Source of the DNA: Sphingobium naphthae
Lineage (GTDB): Bacteria > Pseudomonadota > Alphaproteobacteria > Sphingomonadales > Sphingomonadaceae
DNA: 64,000 nucleotides
NCBI RefSeq assembly: GCF_020782235.1
Contig: NZ_JAJGNO010000005.1
Span: forward strand, 62,001-126,000
Direction of reading: 5' to 3'
Shown here: positions 43,136 through 52,081 of the stretch, piece after piece
Position numbering within the stretch: position 1 is the stretch's first letter
Layout of the letters: every line of letters begins with the position of its first letter
The notes under the pieces: generated by a model
The model's database searches: none
Told to the model about the DNA's origin: nothing
What the model saw: the letters and a program-made list of their open reading frames with translations, nothing else
Translations under genes and position numbers: made by a program

Positions 43136-45193
43136 TTACCGGCTGGGCTGAGTTGGACAGGCAGGCAGAGCGCCGTCCCTCCAGCGCCTTAGCCAGTCAA
43201 TATTCCGGTCATAAATTGCGAGCCGATGGGCCGGCTGCGTCTTGATATGCTCTTCATTTGCAAAGACATAGAACTCAATTGGATAACGATATTGCCGCCA
43301 GGTCTCATAAGTTGAGAGCGCGAGGCGGAACTCGGAGTCGGCCGCTTGAATGAGCAACGGCACACAGCGTGGCGGCGTGGCAAGCGCCAGTGCGTTTCGT
43401 CGCCAGTAGGGGATGTTGGCGATTGCGGGCAGGGGGACCTGTTCCCGGTCCCGTTCGTCCCGATATTGTGAACCAAGCCCGGCTTCGGTGTAGAATGGAT
43501 CTTCGCAGCAGGTGCTCAGAATGCCGGTTGAAAACCGTGTCGATGTCGAGAGCGCGTAAGTTGCGGTCGAGGCGCCGTCGCTTAGCCCGGTAATAGCCGC
43601 CCGCTCGTCTGTGACGCCCATGGACGCCACCAGATCCATCCCACGAAACAGAGCTGACTGCACGCTCTCCCGGTCGCGCCAACCAGATACATAGTCCTTG
43701 GGAATTTCGCGGCCCTGCTCCCGCATATATTCAGCCAGATCCCGGGGGCGATTGAAACTCAGAACAGCAAAGCCTGCCGCGGCTATGGCTATGATGGGAT
43801 ATTCATCACCTGTAGCGCCCTTGAGGAAGCCTCGCGTGACATATTGGACGACCACTAGAGGAAGCTTCTGGCTACCGGCGTCCTGCCGAGGAAGAACGAG
43901 ATCGCCGAAGCAGTCCTGTCCTTCTGCATTCTTCCAGTGCAGCCGCTCGACTTTCACCAGATTGTCGAAGCCGCTATCTGGATTCGGATCGTAAAGGTCC
44001 GAGACCTTTCCGCTTTCGATCTCGATGGAGACGATATGACGGGGGCGAAGCGAGGCTTCGCGTGCGCAGGCGATCCGGTCACCCATGGGCGCGCAGCCCA
44101 GAAGCTGGTCGCTGCTGCGATGAATAGTTCTTGGGCGGTCGGTGCCTGGCGCCCAACCCAGGATTGCATATTCGCTGCGAGCAAAGCCAAGCATTGTCAC
44201 GAGAATGAATTGGCCCGTTCGCTCGTCAGCCCACGCCTTCAGGATTTGACCACATGTTTCCGTGGGGCAAACTGTTACCGATCCATCCGCCATCTTGAGC
44301 GACAGCGGTGAGCTTGCTCCGCCCGCCTGGGTCAGCTGGGCTGATCGCAGGCTGAGGGCCAGTGGAAAGCGCGGGCGATTGCGGGAAATGGCGGTGGCCG
44401 GAAGGCCATTTTCGATCAGTCGTGGTCCGTGCGGGGAATTAATCCGATGTTCCCATATCGAGATCGGTCGTGCAGTCGCTGGATACGGAGTGCTCGACGA
44501 AAGCGGCCAGAAGCGGCCGTCATATTTAAAGCCCGCTCTGAGCTCTTCGTCTCCGTGGTTATCGACCGGGGTCGAGACAAGATAGCGCAATTCCTTTGAG
44601 TCGCCTGACCAGGAAAATTCATCGATATCGCCTGTGCTGTTTTTGATGGTCCGGACGGCACTGCTGTCCGGATAGACAATCCGCAATCCGCTTTTGCCTT
44701 GTGATCCCCAAAGATAGGCGATGGCCTTCCCATCCGGAGACCAGACCGGTGCATTCTCGATGCCGCTTCCGCTAGGAAGATCATGTAGCTTCCCTCGGTC
44801 CAGTCGCGCCGTGATCAGATCGCCGCCCACGTCGACAAATCGGGACTTCCCGGAGGTCACATCGATGACTGCCAGCCCCTGGCAATAGCGATTGGTGCGA
44901 GTATTCGCACGTCGGATCAGGGCAGCGATCAGCTTACCGGACGGCGACACGCTGAATTGTGCCGCCGCTGGCGACAATCCTTCCGTTCCGATGAGTCGCA
45001 GTGAGACGAGACGCTCCGTAAGTGACGTACCCGTGGGATCGCCTTCATCGTTGGCCAGATATGCCCGGCAGTTGATCTGGCCACGATCATTTTCCACGGA
45101 TTGAGATTTCGCCCAAGCCGTTGAAGTGAGAAGGGACAGGCCGAACAAGACGGTCCATCCCGTCCAGCGGCAAATATAGCTTGGCATGGGCAT
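43136..45193 (-). CDS. Lasso peptide isopeptidase (Atxe2-like, S9 family)
   Basis: A 685-residue exported enzyme that opens the lasso ring. Signal peptide at residues about 12-28 (ending AWAKS). A beta-propeller (about 60-420) precedes the alpha/beta-hydrolase domain. Catalytic residues: S538 (GLSDGAST), D619 (QAADSEF), H649 (NEEHI). The propeller-plus-hydrolase layout and the link to a lasso cluster identify the Atxe2 type. It is translationally coupled (TGATG) to the TonB receptor upstream, so uptake and opening are paired. Confidence 0.9.
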   Translation of the reverse strand: MPMPSYICRWTGWTVLFGLSLLTSTAWAKSQSVENDRGQINCRAYLANDEGDPTGTSLTERLVSLRLIGTEGLSPAAAQFSVSPSGKLIAALIRRANTRTNRYCQGLAVIDVTSGKSRFVDVGGDLITARLDRGKLHDLPSGSGIENAPVWSPDGKAIAYLWGSQGKSGLRIVYPDSSAVRTIKNSTGDIDEFSWSGDSKELRYLVSTPVDNHGDEELRAGFKYDGRFWPLSSSTPYPATARPISIWEHRINSPHGPRLIENGLPATAISRNRPRFPLALSLRSAQLTQAGGASSPLSLKMADGSVTVCPTETCGQILKAWADERTGQFILVTMLGFARSEYAILGWAPGTDRPRTIHRSSDQLLGCAPMGDRIACAREASLRPRHIVSIEIESGKVSDLYDPNPDSGFDNLVKVERLHWKNAEGQDCFGDLVLPRQDAGSQKLPLVVVQYVTRGFLKGATGDEYPIIAIAAAGFAVLSFNRPRDLAEYMREQGREIPKDYVSGWRDRESVQSALFRGMDLVASMGVTDERAAITGLSDGASTATYALSTSTRFSTGILSTCCEDPFYTEAGLGSQYRDERDREQVPLPAIANIPYWRRNALALATPPRCVPLLIQAADSEFRLALSTYETWRQYRYPIEFYVFANEEHIKTQPAHRLAIYDRNIDWLRRWRDGALPACPTQPSR

Positions 45194-47751
45194 CAGAAAT
45201 CGACCGTGACCGCAGCCGAGACGGTGCGGCCTATCCCGGAATAATTGGTGGAGTCATAATTGGGCAGATAGATGATGCCTGAAACCTCGCTGATGGGAGG
45301 CGGCAATTGATTGAGAAGGTTCTGGGCCGACAAGCGAAAGGTGATATGTTTTGCCAGGCCAGCGGTCGGGCCGAAATATATCTCACTCGACACATCGACG
45401 GTGGTCATTGACCGACCCTTGATGATGGCATCCGTCCGTACATCATCCACGCCATCAATGTAATTCACATAACCGTTGACGCTTGCCTGTTCTGAGCTCC
45501 AGCCCAGAGAGGCACGCGCCTTGAAACTCGCAGGGTTGAAGGCTGTCCCTGCAATCTTCACGGACTGATCAGAGCCCGTTATCCGCCGCGAACTTTTGAG
45601 CCAGGTCGCCGAGACGGTCGTTGACAGGGTGCCCCCCTGCAACGGCTGGGCGTAACTCACACTGGCGTCCAGTCCGCTGATATCTTGACGGGCAGCGTTC
45701 AGGTAGGAATCGTCGATAAGGGCCACCACGCTGGATGGATCGAACGAAGTGCCGGTTCCCACCCCGTTGTAGAACTGATGATCTCCCGACAGGAAGGCTT
45801 CGATTTGGGCCGCCGTGGGATTGAGCGTGATGAACGGCTGATAGGCCGGGTTTGTCAGACCGGTTGCGCGGCTGGCGATGGGGGTGGTTACCCGGTCCTT
45901 GTAGCGGATATCGAAATAGCTGACATTGAGGTTCAGGCCCGGCAACGGGGTCCAGTCGGCGCCGACTTGCCAGTTCGTTGCGCGCTCTGGCCCCAGATCC
46001 GAATTGCCACCCGAACTCGTCAATATGGTCGATCCGGCAGGAAAGCCGGTGCCGCCATAGGAAAAGGGGGGCAGGAGATTGCGATAGGAGACGGCGTGGA
46101 GCTGGTACAGGGTCGGCGCCTTGAATGACTTGCCCCAGCTTGCCGACAGGCGCAGGGCATCGGTTGGCCTCACAGACACGCTCAGCTTGGGGGTAAAAAT
46201 CTCGTCAATGCCGCGATAGCGCTCATATCGGCCGGCCAGATTAAGGCTTAGAAGTTCGTCCATACCCTCGTTGCGATTGAGGAGCGGGACTTCCAACTCG
46301 CCGTAACCATAGACGACATTCTGCTCGCCGATGACGGGCGATGAGGAGCCATAGCGAAATTGATTGCCGCGCCAGCCTCCGCCAATGGCCGCTTTCAATG
46401 GCCCTGCGGGTAGGTCGACCAACTCCCCCGATATGCCAGCCTCTCCAACGATCACTCTGTTCAACGAAGCCGACCGACCATTGTAAGCGACCACGCCTCC
46501 AACGAAATCCCTTTGCTGTGAGTTCGTTCTTTCTTCTGAGAAGGTGGTCAGAAGGGTCGCTTCCCACCGATCGGTGAGGGGAACGTCAAGCTGGCCGGAT
46601 GCCGCATAGGTATCGGTATCGGCATCTGAGCGAGAGGTTCGCCCCGCATATGTGAATAGCGTCTGCTGCTCTCGGCGATTATAGACACCATCGACTTTGA
46701 GGGTGCCGAACCCAAGGTTCTGATGCCCCGAAAGAACGACAGAATGGCGCCTCTGGCCCGGCAGCAGAGTATAGGGCGCATTCAGGTAGGACAGAAATGG
46801 ACGGCTCGACGCATATACCGGATTATCCTTGCCATAGTCATAAGTGACCACGAACCCGCCGTCAGACCATCGGCTTCCTGTAACTATACCATATTGCTGC
46901 TGGAACCCGCCGCCCTCCGTGGTGGCGGATAGCCGCGATGAAAGGCTGACACCGGAATAATCGGGTTGGAGAATGATGTTGACGACGCCAGCCACGGCGT
47001 CCGATCCATAAATGGCAGACCCACCGTCAGTCATGACTTCGATCCGCGATACCGCAGCAAGCGGTATGGCGGAAATATCGACGGACTGAGCAAAGTTGCC
47101 GTAGCTCAAACGATGGCCATTCAGCAGCGTCAGGGTGGCATCCGGGCCGAGCCCGCGCAGATTGGCCGCTGAAGAGCCATTTATATTCTGATTGGCTCCG
47201 TTCCCCATGACATTTGCGCCAAACGCCACGGTCGGGTTCTGACCACCCCCGTAATTTTGTGGCAGTGAGCGGAGCGCTTCACCAAGATTGCTTTGCCCGG
47301 CCTTGAGCATTTCCTGCCGGCTGATCGTGACGCCGGGGGACGAGCGCACTCCCCTGATGCGCGACCCTGTCACCATGATCTCGCTGGACTGGAGGTCACC
47401 CGACTGGCCTATTTCCTGGCGGACCGATGTTTCTCGCCCCCGAATGAGAGCGCCTTCACTTGTGAACTCGACAATCAGATCGGTGCCTCGGAGGAGCTGA
47501 CGTATTGCGTCTTCGAACCGGAAATTTCCCTCGAGGCGAGGCGCAGTGCGCCCCGCCACGAGGTCGCTTGGGACCATAATCTCGCGACCCGACTGGGCTC
47601 CAAGCGAACGCAGGGCCGCGTCAAGGGACGGCTCCTGGATATCATAGTGCCGGGATTGACCGGACTGCGCCTGCGCGTCCAGGCAGAAGCCCGTAGCAAT
47701 GATGGTGGCGCCAAGAAGCATTTCCCGCCGAAGCGAGCTCCAAATCTTCAT
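45193..47751 (-). CDS. TonB-dependent receptor with N-terminal signalling (STN) domain
   Basis: An 852-residue outer-membrane receptor. A signal peptide ends LDAQAQ. An STN domain (about residues 35-105: YDIQEPSLDAALRSLGAQSGREIMV, LEGNFRFEDAIRQLL) contacts FecR. The plug has GSRIRGVRSSPGVTISRQEML and MTDGGSAIYGSDAVAGVVNIIL. The 22-strand barrel ends GIGRTVSAAVTVDF with terminal Phe. It lies between the isopeptidase and fecR, so its ligand is probably the lasso peptide itself. In similar clusters it is thought to import lasso peptide for degradation; a siderophore is an alternative. Confidence 0.9.
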   Translation of the reverse strand: MKIWSSLRREMLLGATIIATGFCLDAQAQSGQSRHYDIQEPSLDAALRSLGAQSGREIMVPSDLVAGRTAPRLEGNFRFEDAIRQLLRGTDLIVEFTSEGALIRGRETSVRQEIGQSGDLQSSEIMVTGSRIRGVRSSPGVTISRQEMLKAGQSNLGEALRSLPQNYGGGQNPTVAFGANVMGNGANQNINGSSAANLRGLGPDATLTLLNGHRLSYGNFAQSVDISAIPLAAVSRIEVMTDGGSAIYGSDAVAGVVNIILQPDYSGVSLSSRLSATTEGGGFQQQYGIVTGSRWSDGGFVVTYDYGKDNPVYASSRPFLSYLNAPYTLLPGQRRHSVVLSGHQNLGFGTLKVDGVYNRREQQTLFTYAGRTSRSDADTDTYAASGQLDVPLTDRWEATLLTTFSEERTNSQQRDFVGGVVAYNGRSASLNRVIVGEAGISGELVDLPAGPLKAAIGGGWRGNQFRYGSSSPVIGEQNVVYGYGELEVPLLNRNEGMDELLSLNLAGRYERYRGIDEIFTPKLSVSVRPTDALRLSASWGKSFKAPTLYQLHAVSYRNLLPPFSYGGTGFPAGSTILTSSGGNSDLGPERATNWQVGADWTPLPGLNLNVSYFDIRYKDRVTTPIASRATGLTNPAYQPFITLNPTAAQIEAFLSGDHQFYNGVGTGTSFDPSSVVALIDDSYLNAARQDISGLDASVSYAQPLQGGTLSTTVSATWLKSSRRITGSDQSVKIAGTAFNPASFKARASLGWSSEQASVNGYVNYIDGVDDVRTDAIIKGRSMTTVDVSSEIYFGPTAGLAKHITFRLSAQNLLNQLPPPISEVSGIIYLPNYDSTNYSGIGRTVSAAVTVDF

Positions 47752-47851
47752 GTCTGTTTCCCCTATGAGTGGGCGCAGACGATCTGTTCTTGGCGCCCCA
47801 TGGGAATAGAGACGCGAAATATTCGGGGATACGGGGTGCTATCGCGAATTT

Positions 47852-48862
47852 TTATTGTGGGTCGGCCTCGGGCGTCAGCAGGATGTTGCCTTGCAGCGTG
47901 TTCTGCTTCTGGAGGTCGAACAAAGTCGCAAGCTTGTCGGACAGAAGTTGGGGATCATCGATGCGGAAGACCCCTGATATCCGCCGTTCCTGAAGTGCCT
48001 TGCCTTCAAGCTCGATCTGCTGCTTTCCACCCTGATTGGCGAGAGAGACGAGGTCAGCCAGGCGAACGGCAACAAAAGTGCGCGCGGCAGGCGTGGCGAG
48101 CGGGGAGGGCGTTCCATTCTCAAGCGACATCCTCGTCGAGGCGATTGCAAAGGAAATGCTCTGGCCGGGCACGAGATGAGCTACTTGCGGCATGTTGCTG
48201 CCCTGCGCAGGTGCGGGCATACGCACCGCGACCGATCCCCGAGCAAGATGGACGTCGATCTTCGCATCCTTCACCGCCACCTCAAAGATTGTGCCGAGCG
48301 CCGTCACGCTGCCACCGCCCGCGTACACCGTGAATGTGCGTCCGTCATGGGCCACTTCAAACCGTCCATGGCCCTTCTCGAGACGAAGATTGCGGCGATT
48401 GCGATCCATCTTCACCATGAGCGATGAATGGGGCCATAGCTTGATTTCCGAGCCGTCGCTCAGCCTGAAAGCCTCGATCTTGCCAAGTGCCACGTAGCGC
48501 CTTGCTCCAGTGTCGTCCCCAGGCCGATCGACCAGAGCATGCGGCGTATCGCTACGGGGCAGATCAAGGATGATCATGCTGCTGCACCCTATGGCGATCC
48601 CGGCAATTACCAGGGCTGCTGCCAACATGCGGGCCCGGCTCCGCTTCCTGCGCTTCGCGGACTGCTCCTCGGCAAGATGCTTGCCCATGCTGAATATCTC
48701 GGCGACACGGTTATAGGCGCCAAGGTGGACCGCGCCGCGGTTCAGCCAGCGTTCGAACTCCTCGCGATGAAGCTCCGCGTCGGGGCCGCGCATCCGAGCA
48801 AACCAGGTCGAGGCTTCCTTGCGAAGCTGGCCGCCGGTCGAAATTTCGTCACCTTCAGTCAT
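47852..48862 (-). CDS. FecR-type anti-sigma regulator
   Basis: A 336-residue inner-membrane protein. The cytoplasmic N terminus has the FecR/DUF4880 text WFARMRGPDAELHREEFERWLNRGAVHLGAYNRV. A membrane helix lies at about residues 78-98. The periplasmic FecR domain includes GEIEAFRLSDGSEIKLWPHSSL-like text, then GHGRFEVAHDGRTFTVYAGGGSVTALGTIFEV in pieces. A secretin/STN-like end (ISGVFRIDDPQLLSDKL) could meet the receptor. It overlaps fecI by eight bases. It would relay receptor occupancy to the sigma factor. Confidence 0.9.
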   Translation of the reverse strand: MTEGDEISTGGQLRKEASTWFARMRGPDAELHREEFERWLNRGAVHLGAYNRVAEIFSMGKHLAEEQSAKRRKRSRARMLAAALVIAGIAIGCSSMIILDLPRSDTPHALVDRPGDDTGARRYVALGKIEAFRLSDGSEIKLWPHSSLMVKMDRNRRNLRLEKGHGRFEVAHDGRTFTVYAGGGSVTALGTIFEVAVKDAKIDVHLARGSVAVRMPAPAQGSNMPQVAHLVPGQSISFAIASTRMSLENGTPSPLATPAARTFVAVRLADLVSLANQGGKQQIELEGKALQERRISGVFRIDDPQLLSDKLATLFDLQKQNTLQGNILLTPEADPQ

Positions 48863-49400
48863 CGGGGTAGAGAGCCTTGTCTATTTGCTGCAGCGCCTTG
48901 GCAATGTGCCATTCAACGGTGCGGACGCTGATGCCCAGCCGTTCGGCAATATCCCGGTAGCTGAGCTCCTCGAGCCTGTGCAGCTTGAACACTTCCCTGG
49001 TTCGCGGAGGGAGGGCCGCAACCGCCTGCTTGAACAACATTATCATGTCGGCAGCTTCCAATGCGTAGCTCTGTTCTGCAGGGACGGGCAGCAGCTCAGC
49101 ATATTCGATAGGAAGATGGGGTCCCGCAGGCGCCCGGCGTCTCCGGTCAACAAGAAGATTCTCCACGATCCGCCGCAGATAGGCGCGCGGGTCAAGAACA
49201 CGCCCCAGTATGAACGTTCGTGTGAGGCGCTCGAATGCCTCCTGGACGAGATCATTGGCCTCGTCGCGGCTTCTTATGCGCCAGCGAACGTAGCGGGCAA
49301 GTCGGGGCGCTTCGTTCCGGTATATCTCTTCCACAAGCCGGGCGTTGCGCGGAAGCTCCTTGGCTTGCGAGCATAGAGATCCATCTTCCGGGGACCTCAT
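48855..49400 (-). CDS. FecI-type ECF sigma factor
   Basis: A sigma-70 extracytoplasmic-function factor of about 181 residues if ATG 49400 is used; a TTG at 49475 would add 25. Region 2 is YRNEAPRLARYVRWRIRSRDEANDLVQEAFERL in pieces; region 4 is LPPRTREVFKLHRLEELSYRDIAERLGISVRTVEWHIAKAL in pieces. No strong ribosome site decides the start. With FecR and the STN receptor it completes a cell-surface signalling set that likely controls the receptor and isopeptidase. Confidence 0.88.
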   Translation of the reverse strand: MRSPEDGSLCSQAKELPRNARLVEEIYRNEAPRLARYVRWRIRSRDEANDLVQEAFERLTRTFILGRVLDPRAYLRRIVENLLVDRRRRAPAGPHLPIEYAELLPVPAEQSYALEAADMIMLFKQAVAALPPRTREVFKLHRLEELSYRDIAERLGISVRTVEWHIAKALQQIDKALYPDD

Positions 49401-50026
49401 GTCGAAACGGCCCGAGCCATGCAGCTGGTCTGCAAAGGCGATAAGGTAGGACAGGGCAAGCCGAGACTCCTTCAAGCCGGCAGACGACCGCCCGTTTCAC
49501 ACGGAATGTACGTAAGGGGATGCGTACGACCTCAACTGCGGCAAGAGCCGGTCAATCTTCAGCCATATTCACTCGACCCGCATGGTCGAATGTATTTGAT
49601 GCCCGGAAGGATAATCCTGCAGAAGCCGAGCCGGTCTCTCCCCTGCGCCAAGCAGCCTGCATTTTCCGCATCGGTTGCGCAAGCCAGATTTGCTCTATCG
49701 CCATATAGTCTGTCGCAAGAGAGTTGCTGACCGATAAAGTCTGAGGGCATAGCTCCCATCGGCATGGTTGGGGCTCCGCCAGGATGCTCTCATTCCGGTC
49801 CACGGTAGTCTGTCAGTGCGATAGGTTGCCGGACCTTCCCCCCGCCGCTGGCAGAACGGATCGAGTTCAACAGACATTGTGCGGATTTGGCGCTCCCTTT
49901 CAGCAGGAGCGTTGCAAGCCAGCTTTCAATCGTTGCGCAGCATTTGTTCTGTTTGAGCGGTTAGGACAAGACGACAACGCGCAAACGCACTATGGCAACC
50001 TTCCCCTGAAGGAGGCCTCGTCTGCC
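49401..50026. other. About 600 bases without a gene, between fecI and the OLD-type gene
   Basis: This holds the fecI promoter (minus strand) and the leader of the defence operon (plus strand). The OLD frame is open upstream to 49784 on the plus strand but without ribosome site or family sequence. I see no tRNA-like or repeat structure; short frames on both strands look like chance. Confidence 0.4.
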
Positions 50027-52081
50027 GTGAATATCAAGACGCTGAAGCTTTGGAATTTCCGTGCCTTTTCGTCCTCTGATCCATTGATGGAGGTGTTTGA
50101 CGGACCCTATCCGGTCACCGTTGATCTTGCGGCAGACACCACCGTCTTCATTGGCCGGAATGGCACCGGCAAGAGCGCTTTCCTGCAGGCCCTCCTGAGG
50201 CTCTTTGGGGAAACGCGCGACGAGCGTTCGATCCAGCCTGCCGACTTCTTCGTCGAGCCTGGTGGACGGCTCGAAAGCAAGGCGAAGCGCGAACTCTTCA
50301 TCGAAGCGATCATCGCCTTTTCCGAGCTCGCCCAAGGAGGGGGGGCTGCCGAGAAGACAGTGCCCTCTGTTTTCAAGCATATGATTGTCACCGCGCCTGG
50401 CGAGACGCCCTATGCGCGGGTTCGCCTTGAGGCGAGCTGGGAACTGGGAGGAACGCTCGACGGGGTCATCGAAGAGCGGATGTACTGGATACTGACGACC
50501 GATGACGTGCCTCTCGGCGAACATGACCCCTCGATCAAGAAAAGGGTCACAGCCGGCGAACGCAGCAACATCGCGGTTCGCTATATTCCTGCATCACGGG
50601 ACGTCACAGCACTTACGCAGCTCGCCGTTCGCAGTCTCGGTCGAAGTCTGATGAATGCAGTGGTCTGGCAGAGCAAGGATGACATTACCCGGCTGATCCA
50701 GGATGCTGCCGACAAGCTGGACGCAGAGGCCGCACTGGACCGGGTCAACAAGGCGATCAACAATTGCTGGGGTGAACTCAATACCGCGGAAACCGGCACG
50801 AATGCCAAACTGACCGTCCTGCCGCCAGACCTCCAGCAGATCATCCGCGCTGCAAGCATCCAGCTGACACCTTCCTCTCTCGGGCGCACGATGGCGGTCG
50901 AGGAATTGAGCGACGGGCAGCGTTCGCTATTCCATTTTGCCCTTGTGAAGGCGCTGCTCGACCTGAAGCTCGAGCTTGAGGCAGAAATAGAGGGGACGAA
51001 TAAACCGCCCTTCGATGAAAAATTCGCGCGCGCGCCGGCGCTGACGTTATTCGCCTTCGAGGAACCGGAAAATCACCTGGCTCCCTATTTTCTTGCGCGG
51101 CTGTTGACCCAGCTTGAAAAGCTTACGGGTACGACCCGGGTCCAAGGCGTGATTACAAGTCATGCGCCCGCTATCGTAGGTCGCGTCGAACCCGGCGCAA
51201 TTCGCCATATCCGAAGATCCACCGCAACCGGAATGTCGAGCATATCGGCGCTCACCCTTCCGCCCACTGGGACCGAGGCGGCGAAGTTCGTCCGCGAGGC
51301 CGTGCGCGCGCATCCGGAAATCTATTTTGCCCGGCACGCGATATTCGGTGAAGGCGCATCCGAGGAGATCGTCCTCCCCTGGATCGCGGAAAAGCTCGGC
51401 GTGCCGATCGATCGCTCGTTCGTGGCGATCGTGCCGATCGGCGGGCGCCATATCCAGCATTTCTGGCGCCTTGTGGAGCAGCTCGGCATACCGCACACGA
51501 CTTTGCTCGATCTGGACCTTGGGCGAAGCAGCGGCGATCTTGTGACCTTCAAGACGGTCGCCGAGGCGCTGCTGGAAAGAGGAGGGGGCACTGAACGGCA
51601 AAGTGCCGGCCTCAAGAACGCCGCTTCATTCACACGCGGAAAATGGCTCGAAGATGGTTTCACGCTGGATGATATTCTGGCCTGGAAGAGCTGGTTCGAG
51701 GAGTTTGGCGTGTTCATGTCTGCCGAACTAGATCTTGATATGCTGATGCTCCAGGCCTTTCCTGCAGCATACAAAACCCCGCCTCAGGGCGCGCGCGGCC
51801 CCCGCAATCCGGACGATCCGGACGTCATCAGCAAGGCAGCCAAAGAAGTGGTTGGCGATGAAGGATATGGCGTCGCGCCCTATGAAGGGCGTGAAGTACA
51901 CGCGCTTTTTGCATGGTATAAATATCTGTTCCTGGGAAGCCGGGGCAAGCCGGCAGCCCATCTTCTGGCGCTGGGCATTCTCGAGGCCGATGAGAATGTG
52001 AATTATCAGATGCAGACGCCACAGGTACTGCGGGACCTGGTTGCCCATGTGAGCTTGAAGCTCGAGGAAGGCATCGCATGA
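50027..52081 (+). CDS. OLD-family ATPase with TOPRIM nuclease (GajA-like)
   Basis: A 684-residue protein from GTG 50027, with AAGGAGG 11 bases before and an N terminus MNIKTLKLWNFRAF typical of OLD/RecF ATPases. Walker A FIGRNGTGKS (41-50), ABC signature LSDGQRS (294-300), Walker B LFAFEEPENH (341-350) and the switch SHAP (378-381). The TOPRIM domain follows with E442 (GEGASEE) and DLD (495-497). OLD TOPRIM proteins are DNA nucleases. The UvrD-like gene overlaps its stop, so this is the nuclease half of a class 2 OLD or Gabija-type pair. It is longer than the best-known GajA (about 580). Confidence 0.88.
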   Translation: MNIKTLKLWNFRAFSSSDPLMEVFDGPYPVTVDLAADTTVFIGRNGTGKSAFLQALLRLFGETRDERSIQPADFFVEPGGRLESKAKRELFIEAIIAFSELAQGGGAAEKTVPSVFKHMIVTAPGETPYARVRLEASWELGGTLDGVIEERMYWILTTDDVPLGEHDPSIKKRVTAGERSNIAVRYIPASRDVTALTQLAVRSLGRSLMNAVVWQSKDDITRLIQDAADKLDAEAALDRVNKAINNCWGELNTAETGTNAKLTVLPPDLQQIIRAASIQLTPSSLGRTMAVEELSDGQRSLFHFALVKALLDLKLELEAEIEGTNKPPFDEKFARAPALTLFAFEEPENHLAPYFLARLLTQLEKLTGTTRVQGVITSHAPAIVGRVEPGAIRHIRRSTATGMSSISALTLPPTGTEAAKFVREAVRAHPEIYFARHAIFGEGASEEIVLPWIAEKLGVPIDRSFVAIVPIGGRHIQHFWRLVEQLGIPHTTLLDLDLGRSSGDLVTFKTVAEALLERGGGTERQSAGLKNAASFTRGKWLEDGFTLDDILAWKSWFEEFGVFMSAELDLDMLMLQAFPAAYKTPPQGARGPRNPDDPDVISKAAKEVVGDEGYGVAPYEGREVHALFAWYKYLFLGSRGKPAAHLLALGILEADENVNYQMQTPQVLRDLVAHVSLKLEEGIA

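Noticed and set aside
49401-50026. N-terminal extension of the OLD protein back to 49784
   Set aside because: The extra 81 codons have no family similarity; the GTG at 50027 has AAGGAGG and starts the conserved text.
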